From the NCBI RefSeq assembly GCF_032586175.1, contig NZ_JAWHTE010000005.1, positions 62,001-126,000 of the forward strand: DNA of 64,000 nucleotides, in the 5' to 3' direction. Position 1 is the first letter of the stretch. Each line of letters starts with the position of its first letter. The notes under the pieces are model-generated. The model saw only the letters and a program-made list of their open reading frames with translations, was not told the DNA's origin and made no database searches. A program made the position numbers and the translations under genes. This stretch comes from Ovoidimarina sediminis. Lineage in GTDB: Bacteria; Pseudomonadota; Alphaproteobacteria; Rhodobacterales; Rhodobacteraceae. Positions 19,301 to 27,553 of the stretch are shown piece by piece.

Positions 19301-19843
19301 ACCCTGGCCGAGGTCGAGGAGCGCGCCGCCCGTGGGCCCTTCGTCGCGAAGCTCGCCGGGGCGGTCTCGGGCCGGCAGGAACGCAAATCGGCGCGCGGCA
19401 ACCGGTTCGCCTTCGTGCAGCTTTCCGATCCGTCCGGGCTTTACGAGGTCACGGTGTTTTCCGACACGCTGGAGACGGCGAGGGATCTCCTGGAGCCGGG
19501 GCGGAACGTGGTTCTGTCCGTCGAAGCCACGATGGAGGCGGAGCAGCTGAAGTTGCTCGCGCGCTCGGCGGTCTCGGTCGACGACGTGGTGGCCGATGCG
19601 GGCCAGACCGGGCTCAAGGTCTATCTCGACCTCGAAGAGGCGGTCGGCGCGGTCGCGGCGCTCCTCGAACGGGTGCAGTCGGAACTGAGCAGCCGGGGCA
19701 GGGGGCCGGTGGAACTTTGCCTAACCGCACCCGATCTGCCGGGAGAGGTGGAGATGGCGCTTCCGGGCACCTGGCCCGTGACCCCGCAGATTAAGAGCGC
19801 GCTCAAGTCGCTACCGGGCGTGGTGACGGTGGAGGAGGTTTAG
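16340..19843 (+). CDS. dnaE: DNA polymerase III alpha subunit
   Basis: 1167 residues from the ATG at 16340 (MSETPRFIHLRLHTEYSLLE); a TTG at 16298 is possible but less likely. The N-terminal PHP domain begins HLRLHTEYS. The polymerase core has GPGRGSGAGSLVAYAL and the catalytic aspartates D404, D406 in PDFDIDFCMDRR, close to the E. coli positions. The tandem HhH and OB-fold regions follow (KLAGAVSGRQERKSARGNRFAFV near 1015). It is the main replicative polymerase. It stands alone and ends against a repeat/hairpin. Confidence 0.97.
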   Translation: MSETPRFIHLRLHTEYSLLEGAVRLKKLPALCRAAGMPAVAVTDTNNMFAALEFSVAAIGEGIQPIVGCQVDLGFRAALPGQKETPPAPLVLIAQNETGYGNLLKLNSELYLDTERAVPHVTLEELAVHAEGLICLTGGPDGPMGRLLRSGAQAEAEALLDTLEAAFGDRLYIELQRHPGEDGQPPEAERLTERGFVELAYARDIPLVATNDVYFPKADMYEAHDALICIAEGAYVDQQEPRRRLTPQHYFKTPAEMAALFADLPEAIANTVEIARRCAFAASRHDPILPRFADDEVEELRRQARDGLAARLAVIPHAAPVEDYEKRLDFELGIIEGMGFPGYFLIVADFIKWAKEHDIPVGPGRGSGAGSLVAYALTITDLDPLRYSLLFERFLNPERVSMPDFDIDFCMDRREEVIRYVQEKYGRDRVGQIITFGALLSKAAVRDVGRVLQMPYGQVDRLSKMIPVEGVKPVSIEKALAQEERLRAEAKAEEVVDRLLTYGQQVEGLLRNASTHAAGVVIGDRPLDALVPLYRDPRSDMPATQFNMKWVEQAGLVKFDFLGLKTLTVIQNAVSLILGQGRDLNVAPDGTTLYEPADGAVNDIGAIPLDDERTYELYAKARTVAVFQVESSGMMDALRRMKPTCIEDIVALVALYRPGPMENIPKYCEVKNGLRERESIHPSIDHILDETQGIIVYQEQVMQIAQDMAGYSLGGADLLRRAMGKKIQEAMDAERPKFLEGAAKNGVDRDRAMEVWNLLDKFANYGFNKSHAAAYAVVSYQTAWLKANHPVEFMAGVMNCDIHLTDKLAVYAEEVRRGLGIEIVPPCVNRSEATFSVAEGKIVYALGALKNVGADAMRLLTEGRGEKPFATLFDLARRVDLKRIGKRPLEMLARAGAFDQLDPNRRRVFQSLDALVAYSAAIHEQRGSNQVSLFGDAGDDLPEPRLSPVDDWLPNERLAEEHMGVGFYLSGHPLDDYMAPLKRKDVLTLAEVEERAARGPFVAKLAGAVSGRQERKSARGNRFAFVQLSDPSGLYEVTVFSDTLETARDLLEPGRNVVLSVEATMEAEQLKLLARSAVSVDDVVADAGQTGLKVYLDLEEAVGAVAALLERVQSELSSRGRGPVELCLTAPDLPGEVEMALPGTWPVTPQIKSALKSLPGVVTVEEV

Positions 19844-19871
19844 GGTAGGCTCGCCGCCTGCGGCGGCGATC

Positions 19872-19945
19872 CGGAGGGGGCGCTGCCCCCCCCGCCGCGC
19901 GGCCCGCGCGGCTCCCCCCGGAGTACTTCTGCCAAAATGAAAGGG
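19872..19945 (+). repeat. Dispersed palindromic repeat, full copy
   Basis: GGGGGCGCTGCCCCCC palindrome, a CCGCGCGG-rich middle and the tail CCGGAGTACTTCTGCCAAAA..AAAG. It fills the gap between the convergent genes dnaE and the AbrB-like gene, where its hairpins can end transcription from both sides. Confidence 0.85.
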
Positions 19946-19946
19946 A

Positions 19947-21023
19947 TCAGCCCTGTGCGCCGCCTTTAAGGATCCGCGCGGCGAGGAACCGGGCCGTGAA
20001 GACCGCGACGAGGATCCTCAGCACGTGGTGCGCGGTGACATAGATCACGCTGATCTCAAGCGACAGCGCCACAAGCGACATCTCCACCAGCCCGCCCGGG
20101 GCGAAGGCCAGAAGCACCGCCTGCCAGCTCTCGCCGACGATACCGTGCAAGCTGGCGGCAAAGCCCGCGCCGAGGAGAAGCGTTGCCGCCACCGTCATCG
20201 CCGCGATCCTGAGCCCGCTCAGAAGCACGCCCGCCCCGCGCCCTGCGAACCGCGCCCCCAGCGAGGCGCCGATCACCATCTGCGTGAGGTCGATAAGCCA
20301 GACGGGTGGCCCCGCCGTCACCCAGCCGAAAAGATGCACGAGGCCGGAGGCGATGATCGGCCCCGTCACGATCGCCGCGGGCAGGTTGATCCGCTGGCCC
20401 GCGAGCGCCCCTACCGCCCCCGCCAGAATCAGGATCCCCCAGTCGAGCGCCGTCAGCGTGCCGTGCCCCAACACCGCGCCTGCCGCACTTCCCACCGCTG
20501 CGCCTGTGGCGATAGCGAAGGCCAAGGGGATCAGCACGATCGAGTAAATGAGCCGCATGAACTGCATCACCGAGAGAAGGGCGATATCCGCCCCCGCTTC
20601 TTCGCCCAGCGTGATCGCCTCGATGAAGCCCCCGGGCATCGTGCCGTAGAACGCGGTGACCCGGTCGACCCCCGCCGCGCAGCGGGCGATCCAGAAGCTT
20701 ATGGCATGGGCAAGCGGCACGAAGACGGCGAGCCCCAGCAGCGTCGGCCACCAGCGCGCCGCCTCGCGCAGCACATCGGGGGTAAACGCCGCGCCGATCG
20801 CCACCCCGATCACCGGCACGAAATACATTCGCACCGTTTGCGGCAACGCCAGCGGCGCACCGAAGACGCGCAGCCCCAGGATCGCCGCTGTCCCGGTCAC
20901 CAGAAGCGCACCCAGCAGAAACGGCAGCGGCAGGCCCATCCGCTTCGCCACCCAGCCCCCCGCCCAGGCCGCCAGAAGCGTGGCGGCGATAGCCAGAACC
21001 TCGCGCCGCCCGAGGCCTACCAA
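19947..21023 (-). CDS. AbrB-family integral membrane protein
   Basis: About 358 residues with some 10 membrane segments, made of two similar halves typical of the AbrB/DUF (formerly 'ammonia monooxygenase') membrane family. Each half has a Gly/Pro-rich core: AKRMGLPLPFLLGALL in the first and GQRINLPAAIVTGPIIASG in the second. The family function is not established. The apparent start is TTG at 21023, overlapping the slyX stop by 7 bases, which makes the N-terminus uncertain but suggests co-transcription with slyX. Confidence 0.75.
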   Translation of the reverse strand: MVGLGRREVLAIAATLLAAWAGGWVAKRMGLPLPFLLGALLVTGTAAILGLRVFGAPLALPQTVRMYFVPVIGVAIGAAFTPDVLREAARWWPTLLGLAVFVPLAHAISFWIARCAAGVDRVTAFYGTMPGGFIEAITLGEEAGADIALLSVMQFMRLIYSIVLIPLAFAIATGAAVGSAAGAVLGHGTLTALDWGILILAGAVGALAGQRINLPAAIVTGPIIASGLVHLFGWVTAGPPVWLIDLTQMVIGASLGARFAGRGAGVLLSGLRIAAMTVAATLLLGAGFAASLHGIVGESWQAVLLAFAPGGLVEMSLVALSLEISVIYVTAHHVLRILVAVFTARFLAARILKGGAQG

Positions 21024-21220
21024 TGGGGCGGCCGCTCGTCGCGAAAGACGGCGCCCTCGCCGCCCGCTTCGCGTTCCGCCTCCCGCGCCGCAAGCTGGCG
21101 GGCAAGCGCGGTCAGGCGTCGGATCTCCCGATCCTGCATGGCCACGACCTCCGACAGGTCGTCGACCGCACGCTCCAGATGAGCCAGCCGTTCTTCCAGA
21201 CGTACGAGATCGGGTTTCAT
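21017..21220 (-). CDS. slyX: SlyX-like coiled-coil protein
   Basis: 67 residues beginning MKPDLVRLEERLAHLERAVD. Leucines recur in heptads through LSEVVAMQDREIRRLTALAR, and it ends in the HW-type tail (RPPHW) that marks SlyX proteins. SlyX is a small coiled-coil protein of unknown role. Start at the ATG at 21220. It overlaps the membrane-protein gene by a few bases. Confidence 0.75.
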   Translation of the reverse strand: MKPDLVRLEERLAHLERAVDDLSEVVAMQDREIRRLTALARQLAAREAEREAGGEGAVFRDERPPHW

Positions 21221-21331
21221 ACCCCGCGAGTTACAGGAAGCCGCGCGGCTCGAAAAGATCTTCCCGCCTTGCCCCTCTGCCGCCTGCGGGCTAGACCCGC
21301 GCGCGACTGTGACACTGGCGGAACATGACCC

Positions 21332-22834
21332 ATGGCCAAGGCCAAGAAAACCCCGCGCCCCAAGGCCGAAACCCCGAAAGGGTTTCGCGACTATTTCGGC
21401 GCCGAAGTCACCGAACGGCAGGAGATGCTGGCGGAGATCGCACGGATCTACCGCCTGTACGGCTTCGAGCCGCTGGAAAGCTCGGCGGTGGAGACGGTGG
21501 AGGCGCTGGGCAAGTTCCTGCCCGATGTCGACCGCCCGAACGAAGGGGTCTTCGCCTGGCAGGAGGATGGCGACGGCGACTGGCTGGCCTTGCGCTATGA
21601 CCTGACGGCGCCGCTCGCGCGGGTCTACGCCCAGCACCGGAACGATCTGCCGACGCCCTACCGGCGCTATGCGATGGGGCCGGTCTGGCGGAACGAAAAG
21701 CCGGGGCCTGGGCGGTTTCGGCAGTTTTATCAGTGTGATGCGGATACGGTGGGGACGGCGAGCGTGGCGGCGGACGCAGAGATCTGCGCGATGCTGTCGG
21801 ATACGCTTGAGGCGCTGGGCATTCCGCGCGGCGATTACATCGTGCGGGTGAATAACCGCAAGGTTCTGAACGGCGTGATGGAGGTTGCGGGCCTTCTCGA
21901 TCCGTCCGATCCGGACGCCCATGGCCGGGAGCGTGGCATCGTTCTTCGTGCCATCGACAAACTCGACCGGCTCGGCCGCATAGGCGTGCGCGACCTTCTC
22001 GGCGCTGGCCGGAAGGATGAGAGCGGGGATTTCACCGAAGGCGCGGGGCTGTCGGAGACGCAGGCCGATGTCGTCATGGGGTTCATGGAAGCCAAGGGCG
22101 CCGACGCCGCAACGACGATTAACGCGCTGCGCGGGCTCGTCGCCTCTTCGGTGATTGGTGGAGAAGGGGTGGACGAACTTGAGGCAATCGGCGCAAACCT
22201 TGCCGCGCAGGGTTACGGAACCGATCAGGTCGATATCGACCCCTCCGTTGTCCGCGGCCTAGGCTACTATACCGGCCCCGTCTTCGAAGCCGAACTCACC
22301 TTCGAGATCACCGACGAGAAGGGCCGCCCGCGCCAGTTCGGCTCGGTCGCCGGCGGGGGCCGCTACGACGATCTTGTCAAGCGCTTCACCGGCCAGGCCG
22401 TGCCTGCCACCGGCATCTCCATCGGGGTTGACCGCCTCCTCGCCGCGCTCCGCGCCAAGGGACGGATCGGGGGGGAGCCGGAAGGCCCCGTTGTTGTCAC
22501 CGTGATGGATCGCGACCGGATGGCCGAGTATCAGGCGATGGCGGCCGAACTGCGCGCCGCGGGCATCCGGGCCGAGGTTTACCTCGGGAACCCCAAGAAC
22601 TTCGGCAACCAGCTCAAATACGCCGACCGGCGCGGCAGCCCGGCGGCGGTGATCGAAGGCGCCGACGAAAAGGCCAACGGTATCGTCCAGGTGAAAGACC
22701 TGATCCTCGGCGCCGAGATCGCCAAGAACGCCGATCTCGAGGAATGGCAGTCGCGCCCCTCGCAGTACGAAGTGCCGCGCGGCGATCTTGTCGCCAAGGT
22801 CCGCGAGATCCTGAACGCCCACGGGCGCGGCTGA
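21332..22834 (+). CDS. hisS: Histidyl-tRNA synthetase
   Basis: 500 residues, class II synthetase. Motif 1 follows AETPKGFRDYFGAEVTERQ; motif 2 is in YAMGPVWRNEKPGPGRFRQFYQCDAD; the histidine-A motif appears as VVRGLGYYTGPVFEAEL and motif 3 as GISIGVDRLLAAL. A C-terminal anticodon-binding domain follows (about 400-500). The stop overlaps the hisZ start (ATGA), so charging of tRNA-His is coupled to histidine biosynthesis genes. Confidence 0.96.
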   Translation: MAKAKKTPRPKAETPKGFRDYFGAEVTERQEMLAEIARIYRLYGFEPLESSAVETVEALGKFLPDVDRPNEGVFAWQEDGDGDWLALRYDLTAPLARVYAQHRNDLPTPYRRYAMGPVWRNEKPGPGRFRQFYQCDADTVGTASVAADAEICAMLSDTLEALGIPRGDYIVRVNNRKVLNGVMEVAGLLDPSDPDAHGRERGIVLRAIDKLDRLGRIGVRDLLGAGRKDESGDFTEGAGLSETQADVVMGFMEAKGADAATTINALRGLVASSVIGGEGVDELEAIGANLAAQGYGTDQVDIDPSVVRGLGYYTGPVFEAELTFEITDEKGRPRQFGSVAGGGRYDDLVKRFTGQAVPATGISIGVDRLLAALRAKGRIGGEPEGPVVVTVMDRDRMAEYQAMAAELRAAGIRAEVYLGNPKNFGNQLKYADRRGSPAAVIEGADEKANGIVQVKDLILGAEIAKNADLEEWQSRPSQYEVPRGDLVAKVREILNAHGRG

Positions 22835-23889
22835 TGACAGAGAAGCTGGAGGTCAAGGCACTCGCCGCCGATATCCTGGCGGCGTTCGAGGCGGCGGGCG
22901 CCACGCGCGTCGATGCCGATATCCTCCTGCCTGCCGAAACGCTTCTCGATCTTTACGGCGAAGACATCCGCGCCCGTGCCTTCGTCACCTCCGATCCCTT
23001 GCGGGGGGAGGCGATGCTCCGCCCCGATTTCACGGTACCGGTGGTTCAGCGCCACCTTGCGGGCGGGAACGGGGCTGCGCGCTACGCCTACGCGGGCGAG
23101 GTGTTCCGCATGCAGGCCGAAGGCTCCGACCGGCCCGCCGAATACATGCAGGTGGGGTTCGAACGCTTCGGGGGCGATCCGGCGGAGGCAGAGGCAGAGG
23201 TTTTCGCTCTCTTCCACGCCCATCTCGCCCCGCGCGGGCTTCTGCCGGTGATGGGCGATATCGGGCTCCTCCGCAGCGCGGTTCAGGGGCTTTCGACGAA
23301 CGACCGGCGCAAGGCCGCGCTGCTCCGGCACCTCTGGCGCCCCCGCCGGTTCCGCGATCTGGTGGAACGCTTCCGCGTCCCAGCCCCGGGCCCGGTCTCC
23401 TACGGCAATGCCGACAGCCCCGAAATCGGGCTCAGAACCCGCGCTGATGTTCTGGCGCGCCTGAACGCGCTGGAAGAGGAACGCCGCGAACCGCCCCTTC
23501 CCGCCGCCGAGGCCGATGCGCTCGACGCGCTTCTGGAGCTTTCGGGCCGGGCGGCGGATGTGGTGCCCCGGCTTCGCGATATCGCCGTCGACCTCCCGGC
23601 CCTTGGCGCGGCGGTGGATAGGGTCGAGGCCCGGCTTGCCGCTCTTGCGACCGACGGGATCGACGCACCGGGCCTGCCCTTCGAGGCCAGCTTCGGCCGC
23701 ACCTCGATGGAATACTACGATGGCTTCGTCTTCGGCTTTACTCACCCGGGCCGCCCCGATCTTCCGGCGGCGGCGACGGGCGGGCGCTACGATGCGCTGA
23801 CCCGTGCACTCGGTGGAGGCGATGCCAGCCCTGCGGTGGGGGGTGTCATCCGCCCCGGCCTTCTCGTCGAACTGGAGGGCGCGCAATGA
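22834..23889 (+). CDS. hisZ: ATP phosphoribosyltransferase regulatory subunit HisZ
   Basis: 351 residues from the ATG at 22834, overlapping hisS by 4 bases. It is a HisRS paralogue without tRNA charging parts: RPDFTVPVVQRHL and YAYAGEVFRMQ correspond to motif 2, and FGRTSMEYYDGFVFGFT to the histidine site. HisZ forms an octamer with the short HisG and supplies histidine feedback. Overlaps hisG by 4 bases. Confidence 0.92.
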   Translation: MTEKLEVKALAADILAAFEAAGATRVDADILLPAETLLDLYGEDIRARAFVTSDPLRGEAMLRPDFTVPVVQRHLAGGNGAARYAYAGEVFRMQAEGSDRPAEYMQVGFERFGGDPAEAEAEVFALFHAHLAPRGLLPVMGDIGLLRSAVQGLSTNDRRKAALLRHLWRPRRFRDLVERFRVPAPGPVSYGNADSPEIGLRTRADVLARLNALEEERREPPLPAAEADALDALLELSGRAADVVPRLRDIAVDLPALGAAVDRVEARLAALATDGIDAPGLPFEASFGRTSMEYYDGFVFGFTHPGRPDLPAAATGGRYDALTRALGGGDASPAVGGVIRPGLLVELEGAQ

Positions 23890-24575
23890 CCCTCCGCCTC
23901 GGAATTCCGTCCAAGGGGCGGCTCATGGAGAAAACATTCGACTGGTTCCGCGCTCGCGGCATCGCCATGGAAGGCGCGGGCCGGGAATACGTGGCGGAAG
24001 CGGGGATCGACGGGCTCGAACTCGTCCTCCTCTCCGCCGGAGAAATCCCCCGCGAACTCGCCGCTGGCCGCATCGAGCTTGGCGTCACGGGCATGGATAT
24101 GGTGCGCGAAAAGCTGGGCGACTGGCAGGCCCGCGTGCGCGAGGTCGCGCCGCTCGGCTTCGGCCAGGCCGATCTCGTTCTCGCCGTACCGGATTTCTGG
24201 ACGGATGTGGGCACGCTCCACGATCTCGACGCCGCCGCCGCCGCCTTCCGCGCCGCCCACGGCCAGCGCCTGCGCATCGCCACCAAGTATCATCGGCTGG
24301 TACGCGAATTCCTGACCGCGAATGGGGTGGCAGACTATCTCCTGATCGACAGCCAGGGCGCCACCGAAGGCACGGTGCGCAACCTCACCGCCGAGGCCAT
24401 CGCCGATATCACTTCGACAGGTGAGACCTTGCGCGCCAACCACCTCCGACCGCTCGAGGACGGCACGATCCTGAAAAGCCAGGCCGCGCTCTACCGAACC
24501 CACCGGATTGGCTGGACCGCCGAGATGCGCGAAACCTGGGCCGCCCTTTCCGAACGGCTCGGCGTCGGCGACTAG
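23886..24575 (+). CDS. hisG: ATP phosphoribosyltransferase catalytic subunit, short form
   Basis: 229 residues, the short HisG lacking the C-terminal regulatory domain, consistent with the adjacent hisZ. Motifs: LRLGIPSKGRLMEKT at the N-terminus, ELGVTGMDMVREK, and the PRPP loop DSQGATEGTVRNLTAE. It makes phosphoribosyl-ATP, the first step of histidine synthesis. A 76-base gap then leads into the nucleoside salvage genes. Confidence 0.95.
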   Translation: MTLRLGIPSKGRLMEKTFDWFRARGIAMEGAGREYVAEAGIDGLELVLLSAGEIPRELAAGRIELGVTGMDMVREKLGDWQARVREVAPLGFGQADLVLAVPDFWTDVGTLHDLDAAAAAFRAAHGQRLRIATKYHRLVREFLTANGVADYLLIDSQGATEGTVRNLTAEAIADITSTGETLRANHLRPLEDGTILKSQAALYRTHRIGWTAEMRETWAALSERLGVGD

Positions 24576-24651
24576 AGCCGGAATTGCTCTGGCCCGCCCT
24601 TGCCTTTGCCCCCTCCACGGGAGAAGACAGGGAGGTAAGGAGACGAGGCCC

Positions 24652-25044
24652 ATGTCACTCATCGACGCCGCCCGGGCCGTGCGCGAGAACGCGCACGCCC
24701 CCTACTCGAACTTCAAGGTCGGTGCCGCGATCCGAACGGCAAGCGGCAAGGTGTTCACCGGCTGCAATGTCGAAAACGTGGCCTATCCCGAAGGCACCTG
24801 CGCCGAAGCGGGCGCCATCGCCGCCATGGTCGCCGCCGGGGAGCGTGAGATCGCCGAGGTCGCCGTCATTGCCGACAGCCCCGATCCCGTTTCGCCCTGC
24901 GGCGGATGCCGCCAAAAGATCGCCGAATTCGCAGGCGGCGCTGTGCCCGTCACGCTGGCCAATATGGACGGCGTCACGCTGAGCTATACGGTGGCCGAAC
25001 TGCTGCCGGGCGCCTTCGACAAAAGCCACATGGACGCCCCCTGA
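24652..25044 (+). CDS. cdd: Cytidine deaminase
   Basis: 130 residues, the short homotetrameric type. Zinc-site motifs: CNVENVAYPEGTCAEAGAI (catalytic Glu within the CAE motif) and SPCGGCRQKIAEF. The start APYSNFKVGAA is typical. It deaminates cytidine and deoxycytidine to uridine forms. Preceded by GGAGG..GGAGAC ribosome sites; overlaps deoA by ATGA and opens the salvage run. Confidence 0.95.
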   Translation: MSLIDAARAVRENAHAPYSNFKVGAAIRTASGKVFTGCNVENVAYPEGTCAEAGAIAAMVAAGEREIAEVAVIADSPDPVSPCGGCRQKIAEFAGGAVPVTLANMDGVTLSYTVAELLPGAFDKSHMDAP

Positions 25045-26345
25045 TGGACGCCCGCCGGATCATCCGCAGCCTGCGGGAGGGCGAGGCCCTTCCGGCGGAG
25101 GATCTGGCCTGGTTCGCCCGGGGCCTCGCCGACGGCACCGTCACTGATGCCCAGGCCGGGGCCTTCGCCATGGCCGTCTGCCTCAAGGGGCTCGGGCAGG
25201 AGGGCCGCGTCGCCCTCACCACCGCCATGCGCGACAGCGGTCACCGGCTTGGATGGGATCTGCCCGGCCCCGTGGTCGACAAGCATTCGACAGGAGGCTT
25301 GGGCGATTGCGTCTCCCTCCTCCTTGCGCCAATGCTCGCGGCGTCTGGCGTTTGCAACCCGATGATTTCGGGCCGCGGCCTTGGCCATACCGGCGGAACG
25401 CTCGACAAGCTCGAGGCGATTCCCGGCCTCTCGACCGAAGTACCGGAAGATCGCTTCCGAGCCCTCGTTGCCGATATCGGCTGTGCCATCGTCGCGGCCT
25501 CGGCCGACATGGCCCCGGCCGATCGCCGCCTCTACGCGATCCGCGATGTCACCTCGACGGTCGAAAGCATCGATCTCATCACTGCGTCGATTCTGTCGAA
25601 GAAACTCGCCGCCGGGCTCGATTGCCTGATCCTCGATGTGAAGGTGGGCACCGGCGCCTTCATGGAAACGATGGCAGAGGCAGAAGCGCTGGCCGAAAGC
25701 CTCGTCGATACGGCGAACGGCGCGGGCTGCCGGACGGCGGCGCTCATTACCGATATGGATCAGCCCCTTGCCCCGGCCTTGGGCAATGCGCTCGAAGTCG
25801 CGGTGGTGATGGAGGTCTTTACCGGCGCCGCTACCCACGCCCGCCTCACCGATCTCACGATCCGCCTCGGATCAGAGCTTCTGGCGCTTGCGGGTTTCGG
25901 CACCCTGCCGGAATGCGAAAGCCAGATGCGTGCCACGCTTTCCGACGGCCGTGCGGCAGAGATCTTCGGGCGCATGGTCGCGGCCCTCGGCGGGCCTGCT
26001 GACTTCCTCGAAACTTGGGGCCAAGCGCTGCCCTCGGCGCCGGTCATTTGCGACGTGCCCGCGCCTGAGGCTGGCGCCGTCAGCCGGATCGACGGTCGTG
26101 CGCTGGGCGAGGCCGTGGTGCATCTGGGTGGCGGGCGTCTGAGGGGCGGCGACCGGATTGATCCCGCCGTCGGCCTTTCGGGCACCGCGGCCCTCGGCCA
26201 GCGGCTCGAGGCGGGCGCGCCGCTCGCCACGATCCATGCCGCCGATGCGGAGGCCGCCCACGCCGCGGCCGCCACCGTCCTCGCGGCCTACGAGATCGGC
26301 GATGCCGCCGCCCCGCCCGCTCTTGTTCGCCGGAGGATCGCCTGA
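25044..26345 (+). CDS. deoA: Thymidine phosphorylase
   Basis: 433 residues. The family signature VVDKHSTGGLGDCVSLLLAP (residues about 76-95) and MISGRGLGHTGGTLDKLE are present, with the pyrimidine nucleoside phosphorylase C-terminal domain after about 330. It splits thymidine or deoxyuridine to base and deoxyribose-1-phosphate, which DeoB then uses. Start and stop overlap cdd and deoB. Confidence 0.95.
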   Translation: MDARRIIRSLREGEALPAEDLAWFARGLADGTVTDAQAGAFAMAVCLKGLGQEGRVALTTAMRDSGHRLGWDLPGPVVDKHSTGGLGDCVSLLLAPMLAASGVCNPMISGRGLGHTGGTLDKLEAIPGLSTEVPEDRFRALVADIGCAIVAASADMAPADRRLYAIRDVTSTVESIDLITASILSKKLAAGLDCLILDVKVGTGAFMETMAEAEALAESLVDTANGAGCRTAALITDMDQPLAPALGNALEVAVVMEVFTGAATHARLTDLTIRLGSELLALAGFGTLPECESQMRATLSDGRAAEIFGRMVAALGGPADFLETWGQALPSAPVICDVPAPEAGAVSRIDGRALGEAVVHLGGGRLRGGDRIDPAVGLSGTAALGQRLEAGAPLATIHAADAEAAHAAAATVLAAYEIGDAAAPPALVRRRIA

Positions 26346-27553
26346 TGGCCCGCGCCTTTCTCGTCGTGATGGATTCCGTGGGCTGCGGCGGCGCGCCGGA
26401 CGCCGACCGGTTCTTCAATGCGGGCACCCCCGACACCGGTGCGAACACGCTTGCCCACATTGCCCAGGCCTCCGCCCGGGGCGAGGCCGAAGAAGGCCGC
26501 TCTGGCCCCCTCCGCCTGCCCCATCTCGATGCCTTGGGCCTCGGTGCCGCAATCCGCCTCGCCTCGGGCGACGCCACGCCGGGCCTTGACGCAGCGCCGG
26601 AAGGGCTTTGGGGCGCGGCCACCGAAACCTCGAACGGCAAGGACACTCCCTCGGGCCACTGGGAACTGGCGGGCGTCCCCGTACCCTGGGACTGGTATTA
26701 TTTTCCCAAGACGGAACCGGCCTTCCCGCCCGATATCACCGCCGAGGTCTGCCGCCTCGCGGGCACCGACGGCATCCTCGGCAACCGCCACGCCTCCGGC
26801 ACGCTCATCATCGAAGAAGAGGGCGCCCAGCACATGACGACGGGCTGGCCGATCTGCTACACCTCGGTCGACAGCGTGTTCCAGATTGCCGCCCATGAAG
26901 AGGTGTTCGGGCTCGACCGTCTCCTCGCTCTCTGCCGCGATCTTGCCCCCACGCTGCACGCGATGAAGGTCGGCCGCGTCATCGCCCGGCCCTTCGTCGG
27001 CGAACCGGGCGATTTCCGGCGCACCCCCCACCGCAAGGATTTCGCCATCGCACCGCCGTCGCCCACGCTCTGCGACTGGGCCCTGGGCGAGGGCCGCGCC
27101 GTGCACGCCATCGGCAAGATCGGCGATATCTTCTCCATGCGGGGCATCACCGATGTTCAGAAAGGGGCCGACGCCGATCTGATGGATGATCTCGCCCGCG
27201 CGGTCGGCGCCGCCGCCGACGGCAGCCTCACCTTCGCAAATTTCGTCGAGTTCGATTCCGTCTACGGCCACCGCCGCGACGTCTCGGGCTATGCCCGCGC
27301 CCTCGAATGGTTCGACACGTGCCTGCCACGCCTTTTCGGCGCAATGCGCCCTGGTGATCTGATGCTTTTCACCGCCGACCACGGCAATGATCCCACCTGG
27401 ATTGGCACCGATCACACGCGCGAACGCGTGCCGGTGGTGGCCCGGGGCGTCGGTGCGCGCGAGGCGGGCCTCATCGGCTTCACCGATGTCGCCGCTACCG
27501 TCGCCGCCCATCTCGGCCTTTCCGAACGCGGCGCAGGGAGGAGCGTGCTGTGA
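26345..27553 (+). CDS. deoB: Phosphopentomutase
   Basis: 402 residues. Alkaline-phosphatase-fold metal motifs: LVVMDSVGCGGAPDAD at the N-terminus, NGKDTPSGHWE (phosphothreonine site), FVEFDSVYGHRRD and FTADHGNDPTW near the C-terminus. It interconverts (deoxy)ribose-1- and 5-phosphates made by phosphorylases. ATGA overlap with deoA and GTGA overlap with add. Confidence 0.96.
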   Translation: MARAFLVVMDSVGCGGAPDADRFFNAGTPDTGANTLAHIAQASARGEAEEGRSGPLRLPHLDALGLGAAIRLASGDATPGLDAAPEGLWGAATETSNGKDTPSGHWELAGVPVPWDWYYFPKTEPAFPPDITAEVCRLAGTDGILGNRHASGTLIIEEEGAQHMTTGWPICYTSVDSVFQIAAHEEVFGLDRLLALCRDLAPTLHAMKVGRVIARPFVGEPGDFRRTPHRKDFAIAPPSPTLCDWALGEGRAVHAIGKIGDIFSMRGITDVQKGADADLMDDLARAVGAAADGSLTFANFVEFDSVYGHRRDVSGYARALEWFDTCLPRLFGAMRPGDLMLFTADHGNDPTWIGTDHTRERVPVVARGVGAREAGLIGFTDVAATVAAHLGLSERGAGRSVL